NCBI GenBank assembly: GCA_025602905.1
Contig: JAHLKI010000009.1
Span: forward strand, 62,001 to 126,000
From: Phlyctochytrium arcticum
Taxonomy: Eukaryota > Chytridiomycota > Chytridiomycetes > Chytridiales > Chytridiaceae
DNA length: 64,000 nt
Reading direction: 5' to 3'
In this document: positions 44,644 through 60,942 of the stretch, piece after piece
How the letters are laid out: every line of letters starts with the position of its first letter
How positions within the stretch are numbered: the stretch's first letter is position 1
Position numbers and translations under genes: made by a program
Notes under the pieces: generated by a model
What the model saw: the letters and a program-made list of their open reading frames with translations, nothing else
What the model was told of the DNA's origin: nothing
The model's database searches: none

Positions 44644-45701
44644 TCATGAGTCCAGAACTCCATCTATCCAATGCCCATCAAAGTTGACGCCGGAAGGCAA
44701 AGCACTGAACGTCTTGATGCTTGAATGCAGGATTGTTTTGTGGTCTTCATGGAACCTTGATAAACATGATTTTTGTCAAAAAGGGTTTAATAACAAAGTG
44801 GGAACATAGCGTGACATACCAAAACGCAGCTCCAAAGAGCTTCCCTTGATTCACATATGGCCACCAGTGTTCATCATCAGGCCACATTTGATGAAAGGGG
44901 ATTTGGGAGGCCGGAAACCATTCTGGTCGCATTTCTTCCGTCCTATACGTTGATGCATCAGGTGGACTGAAATGATTTGAGGGGATGCACGGGAGTGGAC
45001 TTACTCTGAAATACTTCCGGTGTAAGTTTGGGCGCTGAATACATGTACTTCTAATCCGGTCGTCACACTTCCGAATCGGAAAAACTACATCATCAAAATG
45101 TTAAAATTCTAATGCTTTCTCGACATGAACAATAAGGAACATACCAATGTCCCAATAGGCTCTAACTGCTCCACGACCACACCGGCCTCTTCCTCCAGCT
45201 CCCGCCGAGCAGCCTGCTCAATCGTTTCTCCCGCCTCGACTTTTCCTCCAAACCTAAATAAACAAAAGCAGATTTGATGAGATTTGATGTCAAAAGATAT
45301 ATATTTTCGGTGCACTGTGGTACACACCCATTATAATACCCAGCTCCAAATCCCCGCTTCTTCATCCCGAGCAACACCTTTCGTCCATCGGTGCCTTCCT
45401 CAAACAGAAATACCAGGGTTGTGATTTTCTTGGCTGTCAATGATACTAGACCCTTGTTGGCACTTATGGTCGAAAATGTGGCATATGGGTTGTCATGATC
45501 GACGGTCACATTAGCAGTTCTAGTAGCTTGGGGGTGGTTCACTGGATTGGGTTTGGAACTTGACGTCGGGGCGCCAAAAACAGTCAAAAGGGACGGTTCA
45601 AGCCCAGGAACTGGCCGGGGATCTACCGTCGAGTTGAGTTTCTAGTTGCGTCGCAAGTGCTGGAAACAACGCTTACCTGCAGCGCCTTCTGCTCTCAACA
45701 T
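44644..45701 (-). CDS. MTH1-type Nudix hydrolase (oxidised purine nucleotide sanitation)
   Basis: Predicted to hydrolyse 8-oxo-dGTP and related nucleotides to monophosphates. Six exons: 45677-45701, 45328-45622, 45145-45253, 45005-45084, 44820-44966 and 44644-44755, 255 aa. MTH1 hallmarks are [20 protein letters not shown], the Nudix box [43 protein letters not shown] and a Trp-rich C-terminal part. A Ser/Pro-rich N-terminal extension of about 85 residues precedes the domain, which is longer than animal MTH1. The joins are supported by exact frame continuity. Confidence 0.9.
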
Positions 45702-45921
45702 TTTTGTGGGTGTAAAAGTCGGCTCATTGCTTTCGGGGGACCTGTAAAGGCGGTTTGATAACGAAGGTGGTGGCTATTGTGACAAGACTAATTCAAGACA
45801 GACCAATATGTACAACCCCCAAGAACGATAAATGGAGTAGAGAGAGCGTGACAGAAATAAAATTGGGCTTCCAATACCATACCCCCAAAGGAGAGACAGT
45901 ATATACAAGAGATGTAATGAT

Positions 45922-47869
45922 TTATTTAGGGGCGGATTGATGTGTCTCGGATGACACGGTGGGTTCGGGAGAGAATGCTTGTGATGTAGCGGATGCAGAT
46001 AATGGAAATTGTTGCTGCTGGGGTTGATGATGGAGGGAGGCGTCGGGTTGTTGATGATGTGGTCGAGTTGAGCCATTAGCTGGTGCTGCGCTCATTCCGT
46101 GAAAACCGGCGATATCGACCAACGCAGAAGCTGCCTCATTCAGAGACGAATGTAAGTCAGCGGCGCTTGCATCTGGGGCCTCATGTGCTTGAGCGGCTGG
46201 TGGTATAAACATGCCCAACATGCTAGCATTCATAAGAGCAGACCTAGCAATTGAAAACAAAAGATTAGCTTGCAATTTGCAGCGATTGAATGGAATGTAC
46301 ATACCAGCTGTTAAAGCCAGGGACTAAACCCACAGATCGGAAGACATTACAAAACTCTTTGATATTTGTTCCCAAATAAAACATGACAAAACTCTCGTAT
46401 GCCTGGTGGGAGTTTGCCGCAGCTGGAGGATGGGATGCGTGATGATTTAATGGTAAAGAGCTGGGCGAGCGAGGGGCGGGGGTGGGTGCAGGGGAATCGG
46501 AAGGAGGGGGATTGGTTTCGTTTTGTGGCAGCTGGTTTTCACCATCATTCTGTTGTGGTTTCTGGTCAAGCGACATGTAATTCACCTCCGATCGTTCATC
46601 AGAGGGGTCGTTCGACATTGATGGATTGGCCTGGAGGGGCGGCGACATTGGCGGATTATTATGTCGCAAAATGCAGTATGGGTGTTGGAGGATGGGTGTG
46701 AACCAATCCGCCCCAAACTCAGCCTTGAGCAAGAACAAGCCCTCGACAAACTCTTTGTTGGCAAACTTGGTGAATATTATTTGCAGCAAACGCTCCACAC
46801 CGCCTTCAAAACTAGAATGTCCGCCCAATCCGTAGATCTGTGCAGTCGAGAAGGGGCGTATTCCAGAGAGATTGCACCAGAGCCGGCCGAACCAGGCCTG
46901 CTGCTCAGCCACCTTGAAATCACGTACAGTTTGCAGAACCATGTCAAACTGCTGTCCAATGACCACATTTTTGCTCAGTTCAAATATGAAACCGTCATTA
47001 AATGGAAGTTTTGGCCGTTCCTCATCGTCCATAAAGGATGATTGCGGGTCATCTCTGCCGCAATCTGTCGTTGTGCTGCACAAAGACATGGCATGAGATA
47101 ATGGAGGAGGAACCGTCATGGGCGCGGGAATATTGGCAGGTGCCTGATGGGGGGGTGGTGGGACCATTGACGAGAAGTGTGCTGCGGCAGCAGCCTCTAA
47201 TTGTTGAAGCTGAACAGCAGCTTCGATTCGCCTCCTCTGGCTAGCTTGAGCAGAGTCTTCCTGATGACGAGCCTGCTTGACCTTGCTCACTCGTCCACTA
47301 CTACTAGAAGCGTTGCTCAATCCACTTCTCCTTCGACGATTGGGCACTGGGGTTTCGTAGCCAGCACGGCTAGTGGCACTTGATGTTGACCCTTGAGAAA
47401 ATGAGTTGAAGGGTGCCGGGGAGCCCTCCTTGCTCGCCTTGTCCGAATTTCGCGATTTTGGCACTTTAAGGTTGTTCTTGTCAAGATACATTTCCAGAAA
47501 GGCCGTCGTGATGACACCATTGGGAGCTTGTTGGCACACGTCTACCCAAACATCAACCAGCTTCTTTTGGGGTACTTTGGATAGCAATTGACAATGTGAC
47601 TGATACATCGGCGGTCGATATTCTTTCGGCAGTTTCTCCTGAATGTCCGAGTAGATCCGATATGATATTATATACTCATATGTGGTAGATTTGGAGAACC
47701 CCAAGTTTGCTTTCGTCCACTCCAAAAATTCCTTCTGTGTCTTCATTAGCTTATCCTCATAGTATAACTTGTGCAAAGTCTCGCCAATGACAACAAATGA
47801 AGACACATTCTTGGTTTCATTGAGAATGCGTAGCTTGTGCTCGTCCAAAGGATCTTCGCCACCATCCAT
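45922..47869 (-). CDS. Protein with DUF3102-like N-terminal domain, function unknown
   Basis: Exons 46305-47869 and 45922-46243, 628 aa from the first in-frame ATG (47869). The frame is open further upstream to about 48010, where an acceptor-like CTGCAG lies, so a 5' exon is possible. The N-terminal third (FVVIGETLHKLYYEDKLMKT, then EFLEWTKANLGFSKSTTYEY, then repeated helices) resembles DUF3102, a helix-turn-helix-like domain best known from bacteria and phages. This is recognition by pattern, not by search. The middle is Ser-rich and basic (PVPNRRRRSGLSNASSSSGR) followed by Gln/Ala coiled coil (RRRIEAAVQLQQLEAAAAAH). A second folded region runs FNDGFIFELSKNVVIGQQFD through WFTPILQHPYCILRHNNPP, then after a Pro-rich linker YESFVMFYLGTNIKEFCNVF. 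Its layout faintly recalls small adenine methyltransferases, which is speculative. The C-terminal exon is Gln/His/Ser-rich. Confidence 0.6.
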
Positions 47870-48785
47870 GCTAAGGGCAGCTTCAAGAAGAGCCGGAAGG
47901 AGGCAATCCTGGCGCAAGCCCCGCTGCTCCACGGGGGCAGCTCCCTCCTCCGCTTGCTCCACAGCTGGCGCTTGCCCCCGCCCCCGGCTGGATTCTTCCA
48001 AGTCGGTGATTTTCGCGATAGCGGTAATTCAAGCCTGCAGAAGCAATCCCTAAGACTCTAACGGGCGTGGGTAGCACTGATGAAGTTTGATCGATTTTGA
48101 ACCTTTTGTCAGAAAACAAAGTGCCTCAGCAAAAGAGCTTCAGGCTGGGCGCTCCAAGGTTGTAAGTGTTGCAAATGTCGAGCTTCAATCTGGAATGATG
48201 ACTTTGATCAGTAAAAATTGATGATGGTGGTACGCGCGCTGCAACTAATGTAGAGTGCGCGCTTATACTTGAAAGGGAACAATCTTTTAAGAGCCCTTTA
48301 GCCCTCGAGGTTCATGAAGCACACAACTATCTTTCCTATGCTATTTCCGACCCATTCATCATGGACAATTGAGTAGTTACCTGGTGAAGGGTTGGGCTTG
48401 CGAAAACCCACACTCGACGTCGAATTCTAAGCTCCCTTTGAGGCAGCCCAATCGACAGAAATGTCCCGGTATATCGCCACTTGTGATTCTCGCAAGCCCA
48501 GGTCTTCTTTGCAATCCCTGGCCGTAACCCCGCACACGCCCCAAAGCAGAATTGGCTGTAGTCTGGCTATCGCGAAAAGACTATCCTCTGCGGACTTGCG
48601 TTTTGTCCGAGTGAAGCAGACACTGGCGTCAGCATGTTTTGTCCGAACGCTCGAACAAAAATCGAGCTCATCATGTTCACGTGCCTCGCATGAAATAACC
48701 AGCCACGCTGTGCAACGGATGATGTTGCTTTCGCGGTGATGTCTGTTGAAAGTTGGACTTGGAACGTCCAACGGAACTCGTAAAA
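47870..48785. promoter_or_regulatory. Divergent region between the DUF3102-like gene (-) and prephenate dehydratase (+)
   Basis: It contains the possible 5' exon of the minus-strand gene (to about 48010) and presumably both promoters. No other frame is convincing; the plus-strand frame 48461-48739 is low in protein-like features. Confidence 0.4.
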
Positions 48786-50166
48786 ATGGCACAGAATGCG
48801 GCAGTCAAAGTTGGATTTCAAGGCCAGAAGGGAGCGTATTCAGAAGGTGCAGTGCTCGACATGTTCGGCACCCAGCCGAGCTGGAAAAGTGTTTCAGTTG
48901 AACCTGTAGGACTTACGTCCTTTGTTGATGTGAGTTGATTTTGGAGCAGAGTACATATTCAACGCGTAACGCCAATTTGGAATAGGTGTTCGAGGCCATC
49001 AAAGACGATGTTGTGGAGTATGGTCTCATTCCATTGGAGAATAGCAGCACAGGAACGTTTCAGTAAGTGGACATGCCCAGGTCAACCTTCGCTCGCGAAC
49101 GGAAACACTAAGACCTTGCGCAGCTTCACGTACGATTTGCTGCTTCGATACTCTCTCTATATAGTCGGTGAATGCCAGTACCACGAAAGTCATTGGTATG
49201 CATTCGTTGTAAGATGACCAAGTACGGCACTGGCTAAATCAGATTGCAGCCTTTTGGGAGTACCCGGCACCAAGATTGAAGACATTACTCACATCAAGTC
49301 TCATCCTTATGTCATTGATCAATGTAGAACATTTATCTCGAGTTTGGGCCCAGCTATCAATGTGGTTCATGGAGACACGGCCTCTAGTGCCGCCAGCATT
49401 CAATCTGCGGGCACCAAGCACAGGTAAGCCTTCATTCCATCATTCATTTTATGTGTAGCGGTGCAATAACCCCGATTCTAGAGCCGCGATCGCTGGAGCT
49501 CGGGCCGCCCAACTCTACGGGCTGGAGGTACTTCGCCGTGACATTGAAGATGAGGCGAACACCTTGACGCGTTACATTCTCATCTCGAGACGGCCAATAA
49601 ATCCGGAGCGACACCTGGAACCGCGGACTAGCATTTCACTCTGGTTGAAGAATCAGGTCGGGATGTTTCACAAGGCTATTGCAGCCTTTGCCATGCGGGA
49701 TATCAAGTAGGTGGTTTGAGACTTCACAGTTACATTGGAACACAAAGCCTTACTGCTGCGATATCATAGTATCTGCAAGATTGAATCGCGGCCATCAACC
49801 CGATCTATTCAGCTTTCAAAGCCCTGGGAGTACGTTTTGGTAAGACAGTTTCCGTCCAGTAAAAACTTCATGATTGAGGTTTAATATTCGACCCATAGTA
49901 CATTGACATAGACGGAACATCTGCGGATGGCAATGTGGCAAATGCAATCAAACAGCTTGAAGAATTCGCCACTGTAGTTCGAAATCTCGGTATGAACTTC
50001 TTTTGCACAGAATGTTTTGCAATCGGCATTGAAATCCAATTCGACTCTAGGCTCCTATCCACGGTATCAGAAAACTTCAGCGGTACTTTCTCTATAGGCT
50101 TTAGATGATCCATTACCTAACTCTCTCCTTTAGGGGTCTGGTGGTGTGCTGGGCATCGGAATGTAG
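48786..50166 (+). CDS. PHA2: Prephenate dehydratase (phenylalanine biosynthesis)
   Basis: Converts prephenate to phenylpyruvate in the phenylalanine branch of the shikimate pathway. Nine small exons: 48786-48929, 48986-49062, 49124-49195, 49250-49423, 49482-49706, 49770-49839, 49899-49989, 50051-50082 and 50134-50166, 305 aa. Catalytic domain landmarks are [42 protein letters not shown] and [20 protein letters not shown]. The C-terminal ACT regulatory domain follows, with [20 protein letters not shown] and the Phe-binding KIESRPS motif. That motif implies feedback inhibition by phenylalanine. Intron density is the highest in the window. Confidence 0.93.
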
Positions 50167-51219
50167 GGTAGTATCCAATCTGCCAATACTAGGCCATCGA
50201 TGGTGAATTTGAGTTGCGCTTGTTGCGTGAGATCTCATCCTTGGATGTGGGATACGGCAGTTTTTGGAGCAATAAGCTCGAAAGAACTGGACCCTCCTTT
50301 GTTACTGCACCGTGATGTATACTTTCACGATATAGTTATCCCGAAACTTGGGGACCTCTTGGAAAGTACCTTCGTACAATATTGATCCACTCCTTGCTCT
50401 TTGGGCAGTCCAGCTCACTCCCTTGTCAACTTCTCACCAGTGATTTCCTGAAGGGAGCTGTAGAAAGGTCGATAGCTGTCCTTTTCAGACCTGTTATTTA
50501 TCTGATAGGATGGAAGGCGAGGGAAAAATCCAGATTTTGTTTCACTGCGGTCACTGCTCATGGCAAATTTCTGGCTCTGACGTCTTTCTTGGCCTTGCGC
50601 ACTTTCCGCATACATTTCCACTCAATTTGATTTTGATATTCATACATTCACAGGCGTAAGACATCCCTAGAAATAGGCTATTGTATGGTCTGTGTGATAC
50701 ATCTGCTGCTCACGAAAGTCAAATTCAAAATTCGACGTCGTCGCGTTCGTTCGCCTGCTTGCGATCAGTTCAGATTTTCCTCCACGCCTTTGCTGTCAAA
50801 GACCAAGTGCCGCAACACTTGAAATTATAAAAGCATAATCACTTTGCTGGGAAACAGCTCCAGGTAGTCGTGCAGGCATCCCGGAGAACTTGAAGAAGTC
50901 GTTTATGCAAGCGAAAGCTGGACCTGGGGTGGCCACTCATCCTGCGCAAATCGGTGATCATTTCGAATCCCCAACACCAAAACAGGGCTCTCGCTCCTCT
51001 CAATTTTTTGGATCGTTTTCCTCCCCAAACTCTCGAACGTTAGATTAGGATTTACACACATCATTTTGTATTCAAAACATCCCGCTGCGAGAAAAACTCG
51101 CAAGACGGTCCATCGACACCATCCTCTTTTTTCCTTCCCTGTAAACACATCACCAGACATCATTTCCCTTCTTTTTACATCACCCACTTCATCTATCCTT
51201 TGGATATCGTCTGATTGTG
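50167..51219. other. Intergenic region, no gene seen
   Basis: Just over 1 kb between prephenate dehydratase and the Snt2-like gene. Only short frames occur. The stretch 51060-51219 is pyrimidine-rich, as expected just upstream of a fungal start codon. Confidence 0.5.
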
Positions 51220-54200
51220 ATGAGAACTCCCTCACAACGCAAAGCAGCAGCAGCAGCTGCCGCTGCCGTTGCTCGAGACGCATATTCGTCTGAATCATCC
51301 GATACATCCAATCACCGCCTCCCGGCGTCGCCGGCCAGGACAAAACCGCGAGCACACCATTCGACGTCAACCCCTTCTACAACCCCAGCCGTCTCTTCCA
51401 CACCATCCTCCGTCATCAATACTTCTGCTGCAACATCATATCATGCTGGCCCAGGTTCGAATGGGTCACAATTAGTGTCGAAGCCGGAAAACCACATCAT
51501 CGCGAAAGATGGCCAAACATATCACATCAATGGTACTTACAACAGACAGATCACTGCTGATGTCTTGGTTTTGAATGCCGTTACTGGCATTGAATGCTTC
51601 ATCATCGGTTATTGTTTGCTAAATCATCATTTTCATCATTTTCTTTGCACATCTGTTATACAGATTTCGTATATTTGGCACCAGATGTCCCCAATGAATT
51701 GTAAGTTATCTTTGCTTGATGTTTACTATCCATTTCTGGTTGTTCCATACATTGTCTAAACTTTCTTTCTCCATTGTCTCTCTTTTCGTCTCCGACTTCT
51801 TCGTAACCATGTGCCACCCTCAGATATTACGTCGGTCGCATATTGGAATTTGTCTCGGGAAAGCTACCTGGGAAGCAAACATTCGCCCGCATAGGATGGT
51901 ATTATAGGCCAAAAGACGTTTTACCCGGTGGTCGAGGTAAAAAACATGATCCCCGCTTATTACTCGCGAGTATGCACTCCGACATCAATCCGTAAGTCCA
52001 CAATGCTCTCCAAGCATAAATCAACATTTCAGTAACATTAGGACTCTAGGATAACAAGTATCAGAGGGAGATGTCGGATCGAACATACTGAACATGTGCC
52101 CGACCTGGAGCAGTATAAGCAAATGGAGGACTGCTTCTATTTTGATCAGCGTAAGCCCTTTGAAAGACCCGTCGCACCTGTCAGATGTACTTATATAGGC
52201 TGTCGCTTTCAATCAGTGTATGATCGATATACTCATCGCGTGTATGATGTGATCCCATTAGAAAAGGTTCAAAACATTCCCAAGAAGATATCCGATGCTC
52301 TCAATGACTACAGATTCATCCTCGTGGAGACTGGGAAGGCTGCGGATTTCACTGAAAGCCGCGTGTGCAGCTCCTGCAATGTTTGGTGCAATCCTGATGA
52401 GGCGGTGGTCAAATGTGTTGGCTGCCGCGGAGTCTACCATTTGGATTGTGCCGATATGGCCAAAGTTCCTCCCAAGGGCTATGCTTGGCGATGCGCGAAA
52501 TGCAACAAAAGGATGTCGGACGCGAACGATGATACGTCTTTGCTGCGTAAAGTGCGTGGTCAGGCAGGCATGAAAAACGACGATCCAGATAATGACATTG
52601 ACAAGCCGGATGATGATGCTCGCTCGCGAGGTAAGGCTATTGACGGTGACGGTACAAGTTTCCGTAAATCCTGACGATCCAAAATCTTCTAGCCTTGTTT
52701 GAGATGGAGCAGGTTGACGTGCCAGAAAAAACTCACAAAGAGACTGCTCCGCCCATGTGGCCATTCCGGTATTTTGGAGAGTACGCCCAATTCAAGAATA
52801 TGTTGGCGGAGGAAGGTCCAGATAGAGGCCATCCCAAAGCGGTCAGTCGAGTTGGCAAGCAGTATCAAGCCGATCTCCCCGAACTCGAGCCAAAACCCAC
52901 CAATCTCAAGAAAATTGCTGACCCTGAACAACACGATAAACCCATCCCCACGATCGAGAAACCCAAACTGGCTGATGAGGTCGCAGACCCCAACGACTCT
53001 GATATGCAAGTTACTTTACCGTCTTCCGAAACAATACCCACCATGGAAGAGTCAAATCCTCATTTGTCCGCAATGAAGGTCGAAGAACAGGAAAGCAGTT
53101 CTTTACCCAACTCGCCCCAATTGAATGGGCGGAGCAGTTCAAGAGCAACCTCTGCACGAGGCAGCCGGTTCAAGAAAAAGCCGCGACCGTCTGAGGTCGA
53201 TACTAACGAACCTGACGAATACCCGCGTTGTGGAAACGACGAGCTTGTTTTCAAGAAGCCGGACTTGATGACCGACCTACAATTGGGCGCCTACATAGAG
53301 CGTATTCAGGAGGAACAGCCTTCTCACGTTAAGGCATCCGATCTCTTGTTTGATCGGGCGTTGGAAGAACTGCGGAAAGCAGATTACGATATCCCGCAGG
53401 CACTCAAAGTCATGCTCAAAATTTCCCCCAAGGAACTAAACGTAATGGAGTGGACGGAAGCGGATATCAAGGCTTTTGAGGGGGGTGTTGTGAAGTTTGG
53501 CCATGACCTTCATTTGATTCGCCGCGAAGTGGACAAAGTCCGAGCAAAGCCCATGACAGAGATTGTTGCATTCTTTTACCGCTGGAAGAAATCGCGGCGG
53601 TACGCAGCTGTTTATGCTCAGTTTTGCAAAAAGCATCGTCCGGGTAAACGCTTCAAGGGTCAAAAACATGCCATGGATGGGGCAGTGGACGCAGAAGGAA
53701 ATCTGAGTAGCGGCGATTTGAGTGAAGATGACATGCCCCTGGCTCCCGTTGCCAACAAGTACCGCTCCATGGAATGTGTCAACTGCTTTGCGACCGAGTC
53801 GCCGCGGTGGAAGTATCGTCAGACGGACATGAAAAAAGAAATTTTGTGCCTACCGTGCGGGATCAATCATTTGAAGTACGGCGCGGCGCGAAATGTGAGT
53901 GAAGCAGTGAAGAAGGCCAACAAAGAAGTAGCTGCCGCAAAACGCCCTCCTGGCAAACGGAAACGGTCACTGGATGGTATGGGAACTCCACCCGACGAGA
54001 GGCGCCTCATGAAACGGAAGCAGAGAAAAACAGCTCCTAAATTGGTGCTTCCTGACATCCCGATCATGGAGGATTATTCGCCATCGAGTCCCGAAGAGGA
54101 TACCCCACGGCCATGCTGCGTGTGTACGGACTTGTATGAGCCATCAGATAATCGTATTATAACGTGTACAGGCTGTAAACTACGCGTCCACCGAGGTGAG

Positions 54201-54998
54201 CTCCGGATTGGTTCATATCTTGTTCAAGAGGCTAACATAGTTATGGTGATGTCTTTGACAGGTTGCTACGGCGCTGTAGATGTGACTGAGTTGAATACCT
54301 TCCAATGCGCGCGTTGTATAAATATCCAACGACCGGAATGCTCCTTACTATATAGATGCGTCCTGTGCGCCATTGTCAATTCGCCACGCGAATCAGCTCT
54401 AAAACGGACCATCGGCAACAACTGGGCTCATGTTGCCTGCGCCCTCTGGATGCCCGAACTCAAATTCGGAGATCCAGAAACGCTTGAGCCGGTTGAGTGC
54501 ATCGGACTCATCGATCGCAAGCGGTGGAAGCATGTTTGCGATATTTGCCAGCAGGCCGTTGGCGCATGTCTGACATGTTCAGAACGCGGTTGTTCTACGT
54601 CGTTTCACGCTACTTGTGCCCAATATGCAGGCTGGGAAATGGCCATTGAACCCGTCAAAACGGCTAAAGCGACTTCCACGACCGAATTGCGGGCCATTGC
54701 ACACTGTCCCAAGCACGACCGTCGGAGCCCACCTTCCTCTACTGATTTGCTCAAAGTGGAAGAAACCGTTGCGGCACTAGTAGCCAACAGCTCCCTGCAC
54801 CAGCCGGCTCCCGTAAGCCTGGTCCCCTTTGCACTGGAAGAGAACCCGGATCCACTGCAGTCTCGACCCCAACGCGTAAAGGACTTTGTTCGTTCTGCCA
54901 AATGTCATCTCAAACCCCTCAAAACAAGCGGGATGAAGCGCGCGTATTCCATGGCATTGCCACGTACCTGTTTTTGTCATATGTGCGAAGCGGAATGA
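51220..54998 (+). CDS. SNT2: Snt2-like BAH/PHD/SANT chromatin reader
   Basis: Snt2 proteins act with Rpd3-type deacetylase and Ecm5/Lid2-type factors to read histone tails. Seven exons: 51220-51532, 51664-51700, 51824-51991, 52050-52150, 52217-52630, 52693-54195 and 54262-54998, 1090 aa. Domains in order: Ala/Ser-rich N-terminus; BAH (YHINDFVYLAPDVPNELYYV, then IGWYYRPKDVL, then YDRYTHRVYDVIP); PHD1 (CSSCNVWCNPDEAVVKCVGC to WRCAKC); an ELM2-like segment; SANT (LNVMEWTEADIKAFEGGVVK); a GATA-like zinc finger (CVNCFATESPRWKY to LCLPCG); PHD2 (CCVCTDLYEPSDNRIITCTG); and an extended PHD (CVLCAIVNSPRESALKRTIG to HCPKH). The first intron in the BAH domain and the intron after FDQ were chosen because they restore the conserved HIN-DFVYLAP and FDQ-LYDRY joins. 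All zinc ligands appear intact. Confidence 0.93.
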
Positions 54999-55410
54999 AT
55001 GTGCCAACCCACCCGGTTCTCTTTCACCCTCACATGCCGCCCTTACAAATAATCCCTGGTCGAGATACAAGCTGCAACTGCCTTTTTGTACGTTGCACGG
55101 TCAACGCTCTCGTTTACAATTTTTACACCACTTCGTTCAATTGTTTTTACTTATTTGCAATGATTTCAATGTTGATGATTTTGGAACGGACGTTTCGGAA
55201 GCCGAGAGTACAATGCCAACCAGACATGCAACGAAAAATATAGGAACGGTAATACCCACAATAATCTTAAAAAATTACTACAATCAAGTCATAAATCAGT
55301 CCAGCCAAATGCCACGTAAAAGAAAAAGTACAGAGATGAGCTCTCCAAACAAAAATAGAAGATTGACAAAAAAAAAATGGCCAAAAACCAGTGGTGTCAA
55401 GTCAAAAAAA
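54999..55410. other. Convergent 3' flanks of the Snt2-like and SERCA genes
   Basis: About 410 bp holding both 3' ends. A/T-rich blocks near 55250-55400 are plausible 3'-end signals. No gene. Confidence 0.45.
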
Positions 55411-58841
<3,431 letters not shown>

Positions 58842-60942
58842 GATGGAAAGAGTTTATAGAATGCTGAATGGAAGACCCGTTGGAAGGGGAAAAGACAATC
58901 GACGATCGGAAAAACGGCTGGATGTTGTTTGCAGCCAAAAAACTGGAACGCGTCAATGACTTGAGAATGCCTTTTATATGTATCCTCGAAGCTGCCGGAT
59001 GCTGCAGTTACGAAGCAAAGGCTGCTACAGAACAAACAAAAAAGGGTAACCGAGATTTGCAGTCGGTAGAGGATGCGGGTTATTGCAGTGCAAGCAGGAA
59101 GGGAAAAGAACAAATTGCGGGGATTCTTCGAGAGCAAAAGTTCGAATCGACGGCCTGCGGCCACGTGTTTTCTAATTTCGCCAAAACAGGATGCCATTGC
59201 CGTGGACGCGGCTGATTGGGCCGGGCGGAGATTGGGGGGAGCAGCTCAGGGAGCAGCTGCTGCCAACTGTGGAAACTCCACCCTCCCCTAGGTGAGATCT
59301 CAGTGTCTCGGAGACTTTGCATTTTTCTCAAGTCCCTAGCTTCTCATTCTTTCCGCCTGTAGCTTTCATCTGCCTGGAGTTGTTGGGCAACTAGGATCGC
59401 GCGCCGAACGGAATCGATCTTCCCACCGAAGCAGGCGTGAAACTGTACAAGGCAGGTTCTGGTTCCATAAACAAAAATGAATACCGTTGTATATGCATAT
59501 GTACCTTCAAGTCTGGAGGCTGCGCATCCGTGCTAGAACTGATAGGGCTGCGAACTGTTCAACCTTGTGATCAAGCACACTATAGATACACAGGCTCTCC
59601 TGATGTACGATGCTGGATCTCAGCATGCAAGGCTCCTATCCACAGTTGCTCACTCATCAAAGTGAATTGCCATCCCGGAGACCCGGAGAAACTTTCTTTA
59701 CCGATTTTATGAAAACATGGTATGTGATTTGTGGGATGACGTTGACAAGAGAAAGACATGGAACGGAACTGCAAACCCGGGGCTTTGAACAAAGGAAGGG
59801 GGCGCAGGAGTCAGGTTCGGTCTGAATTGACGTTCCGAGACCGACATGTCTGTTGAGTATAGCGAATCATTGGACTCCAACCCTGGGGCTTTGAACAAAG
59901 GAAGGGGGAAGGAGGTGGTAGGTCCGGTCTGGATTGACCTTCCGAGACAATGATTTTGGCTGTACCCAGCGGTCAAGCAACATCATGCCACTCAGGATGA
60001 CGACTAAAAATCTCACTTTAGACATGATGTGGTTGATGCAGTGGCATGAGGAAATCCCAATCAACAGCAAGAACAAATGCCGAAACCTGCCTGCCCAACT
60101 CGGAAAGAGAAACTTACAAAAGGGCGACAAACCCAAGATTTCACAGCGGGGGGTGGATGGAGGAGACCCAGATTCGAGGGCGAGCTATATCGTCGAGATT
60201 GATGAACCCAATTTTAGTACTGGGAGGGATCTAGCGGGGAAACCCGAAATCTCCTCATGAAGGTATGGTGAATTGCGCAGGGCACTGTGATCTTTAGCGA
60301 CTTGTATTTGTTTCTCCTTGTTGAAACAATGGGGGGTTCGACCACCCGTCGGACATTTAGGAGCAAAAAGTAGCTCTTGTCGAGCCGGTATCTGGGAGTT
60401 TCGTAAGATGGAGGTCCATTGATCAGTCGGAGCAGGGTGGATTTGCTCGTTATACAGACCTGGATCCAACATTGCACCCTTCTCGTTTTTCCAATGAACA
60501 AGATGCATGAACCGTTGGTTGACACAAGGATTTCAATGACAAAGTTGCAAAAGTTGATTTTGACTCCCAAATGGCCAAATAGTGGACAAGGAACCTTTTG
60601 CCATCAGATTGGACTTGAAGATTGTAGCGATTGTAGCCGCATTGAAACAGGACTTGATCAGGACACTTGATGCGCAAAAATAAAAGTTTGATTAGGGAAT
60701 GGGAAAGACAGTAGTGTTTTGCAGAAACAGATGATATCTAGAAGAAAAATACAAAAAAAGAAAGGGAAATTGTACAAACAAAAAGGGAAAGAACAATTGT
60801 CTTTGGGTCAAAACACTACTAAACGAAAGAGAAAAAACAAAAGTTCCAAATGACGACGGGTGTGTGTGTGCAGTGCAGTGCAGTACAGGCGGGGGGTAAA
60901 AAGTCAAATGGATTCTATTTTTTATTTTTTGGGAAAATCTGG
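58842..60942. other. 2.1-kb intergenic region with a short duplication
   Basis: It contains the SERCA promoter. A segment of about 75 bp is duplicated in tandem: 59769-59845 and 59879-59952 share 'ggggctttgaacaaaggaag' and 'ggattgac(c/g)ttccgagac'. Scattered frames reach about 118 codons, but none has conserved features. Confidence 0.5.

Noticed and set aside
51520..51620. Unspliced reading of the Snt2-like BAH region (HINGTYNRQITADVLV onward)
   Set aside because: Splicing at GTACTTAC to the CAG before ATTTCG restores the expected HIN-DFVYLAPD continuity, so the open frame here is intronic.
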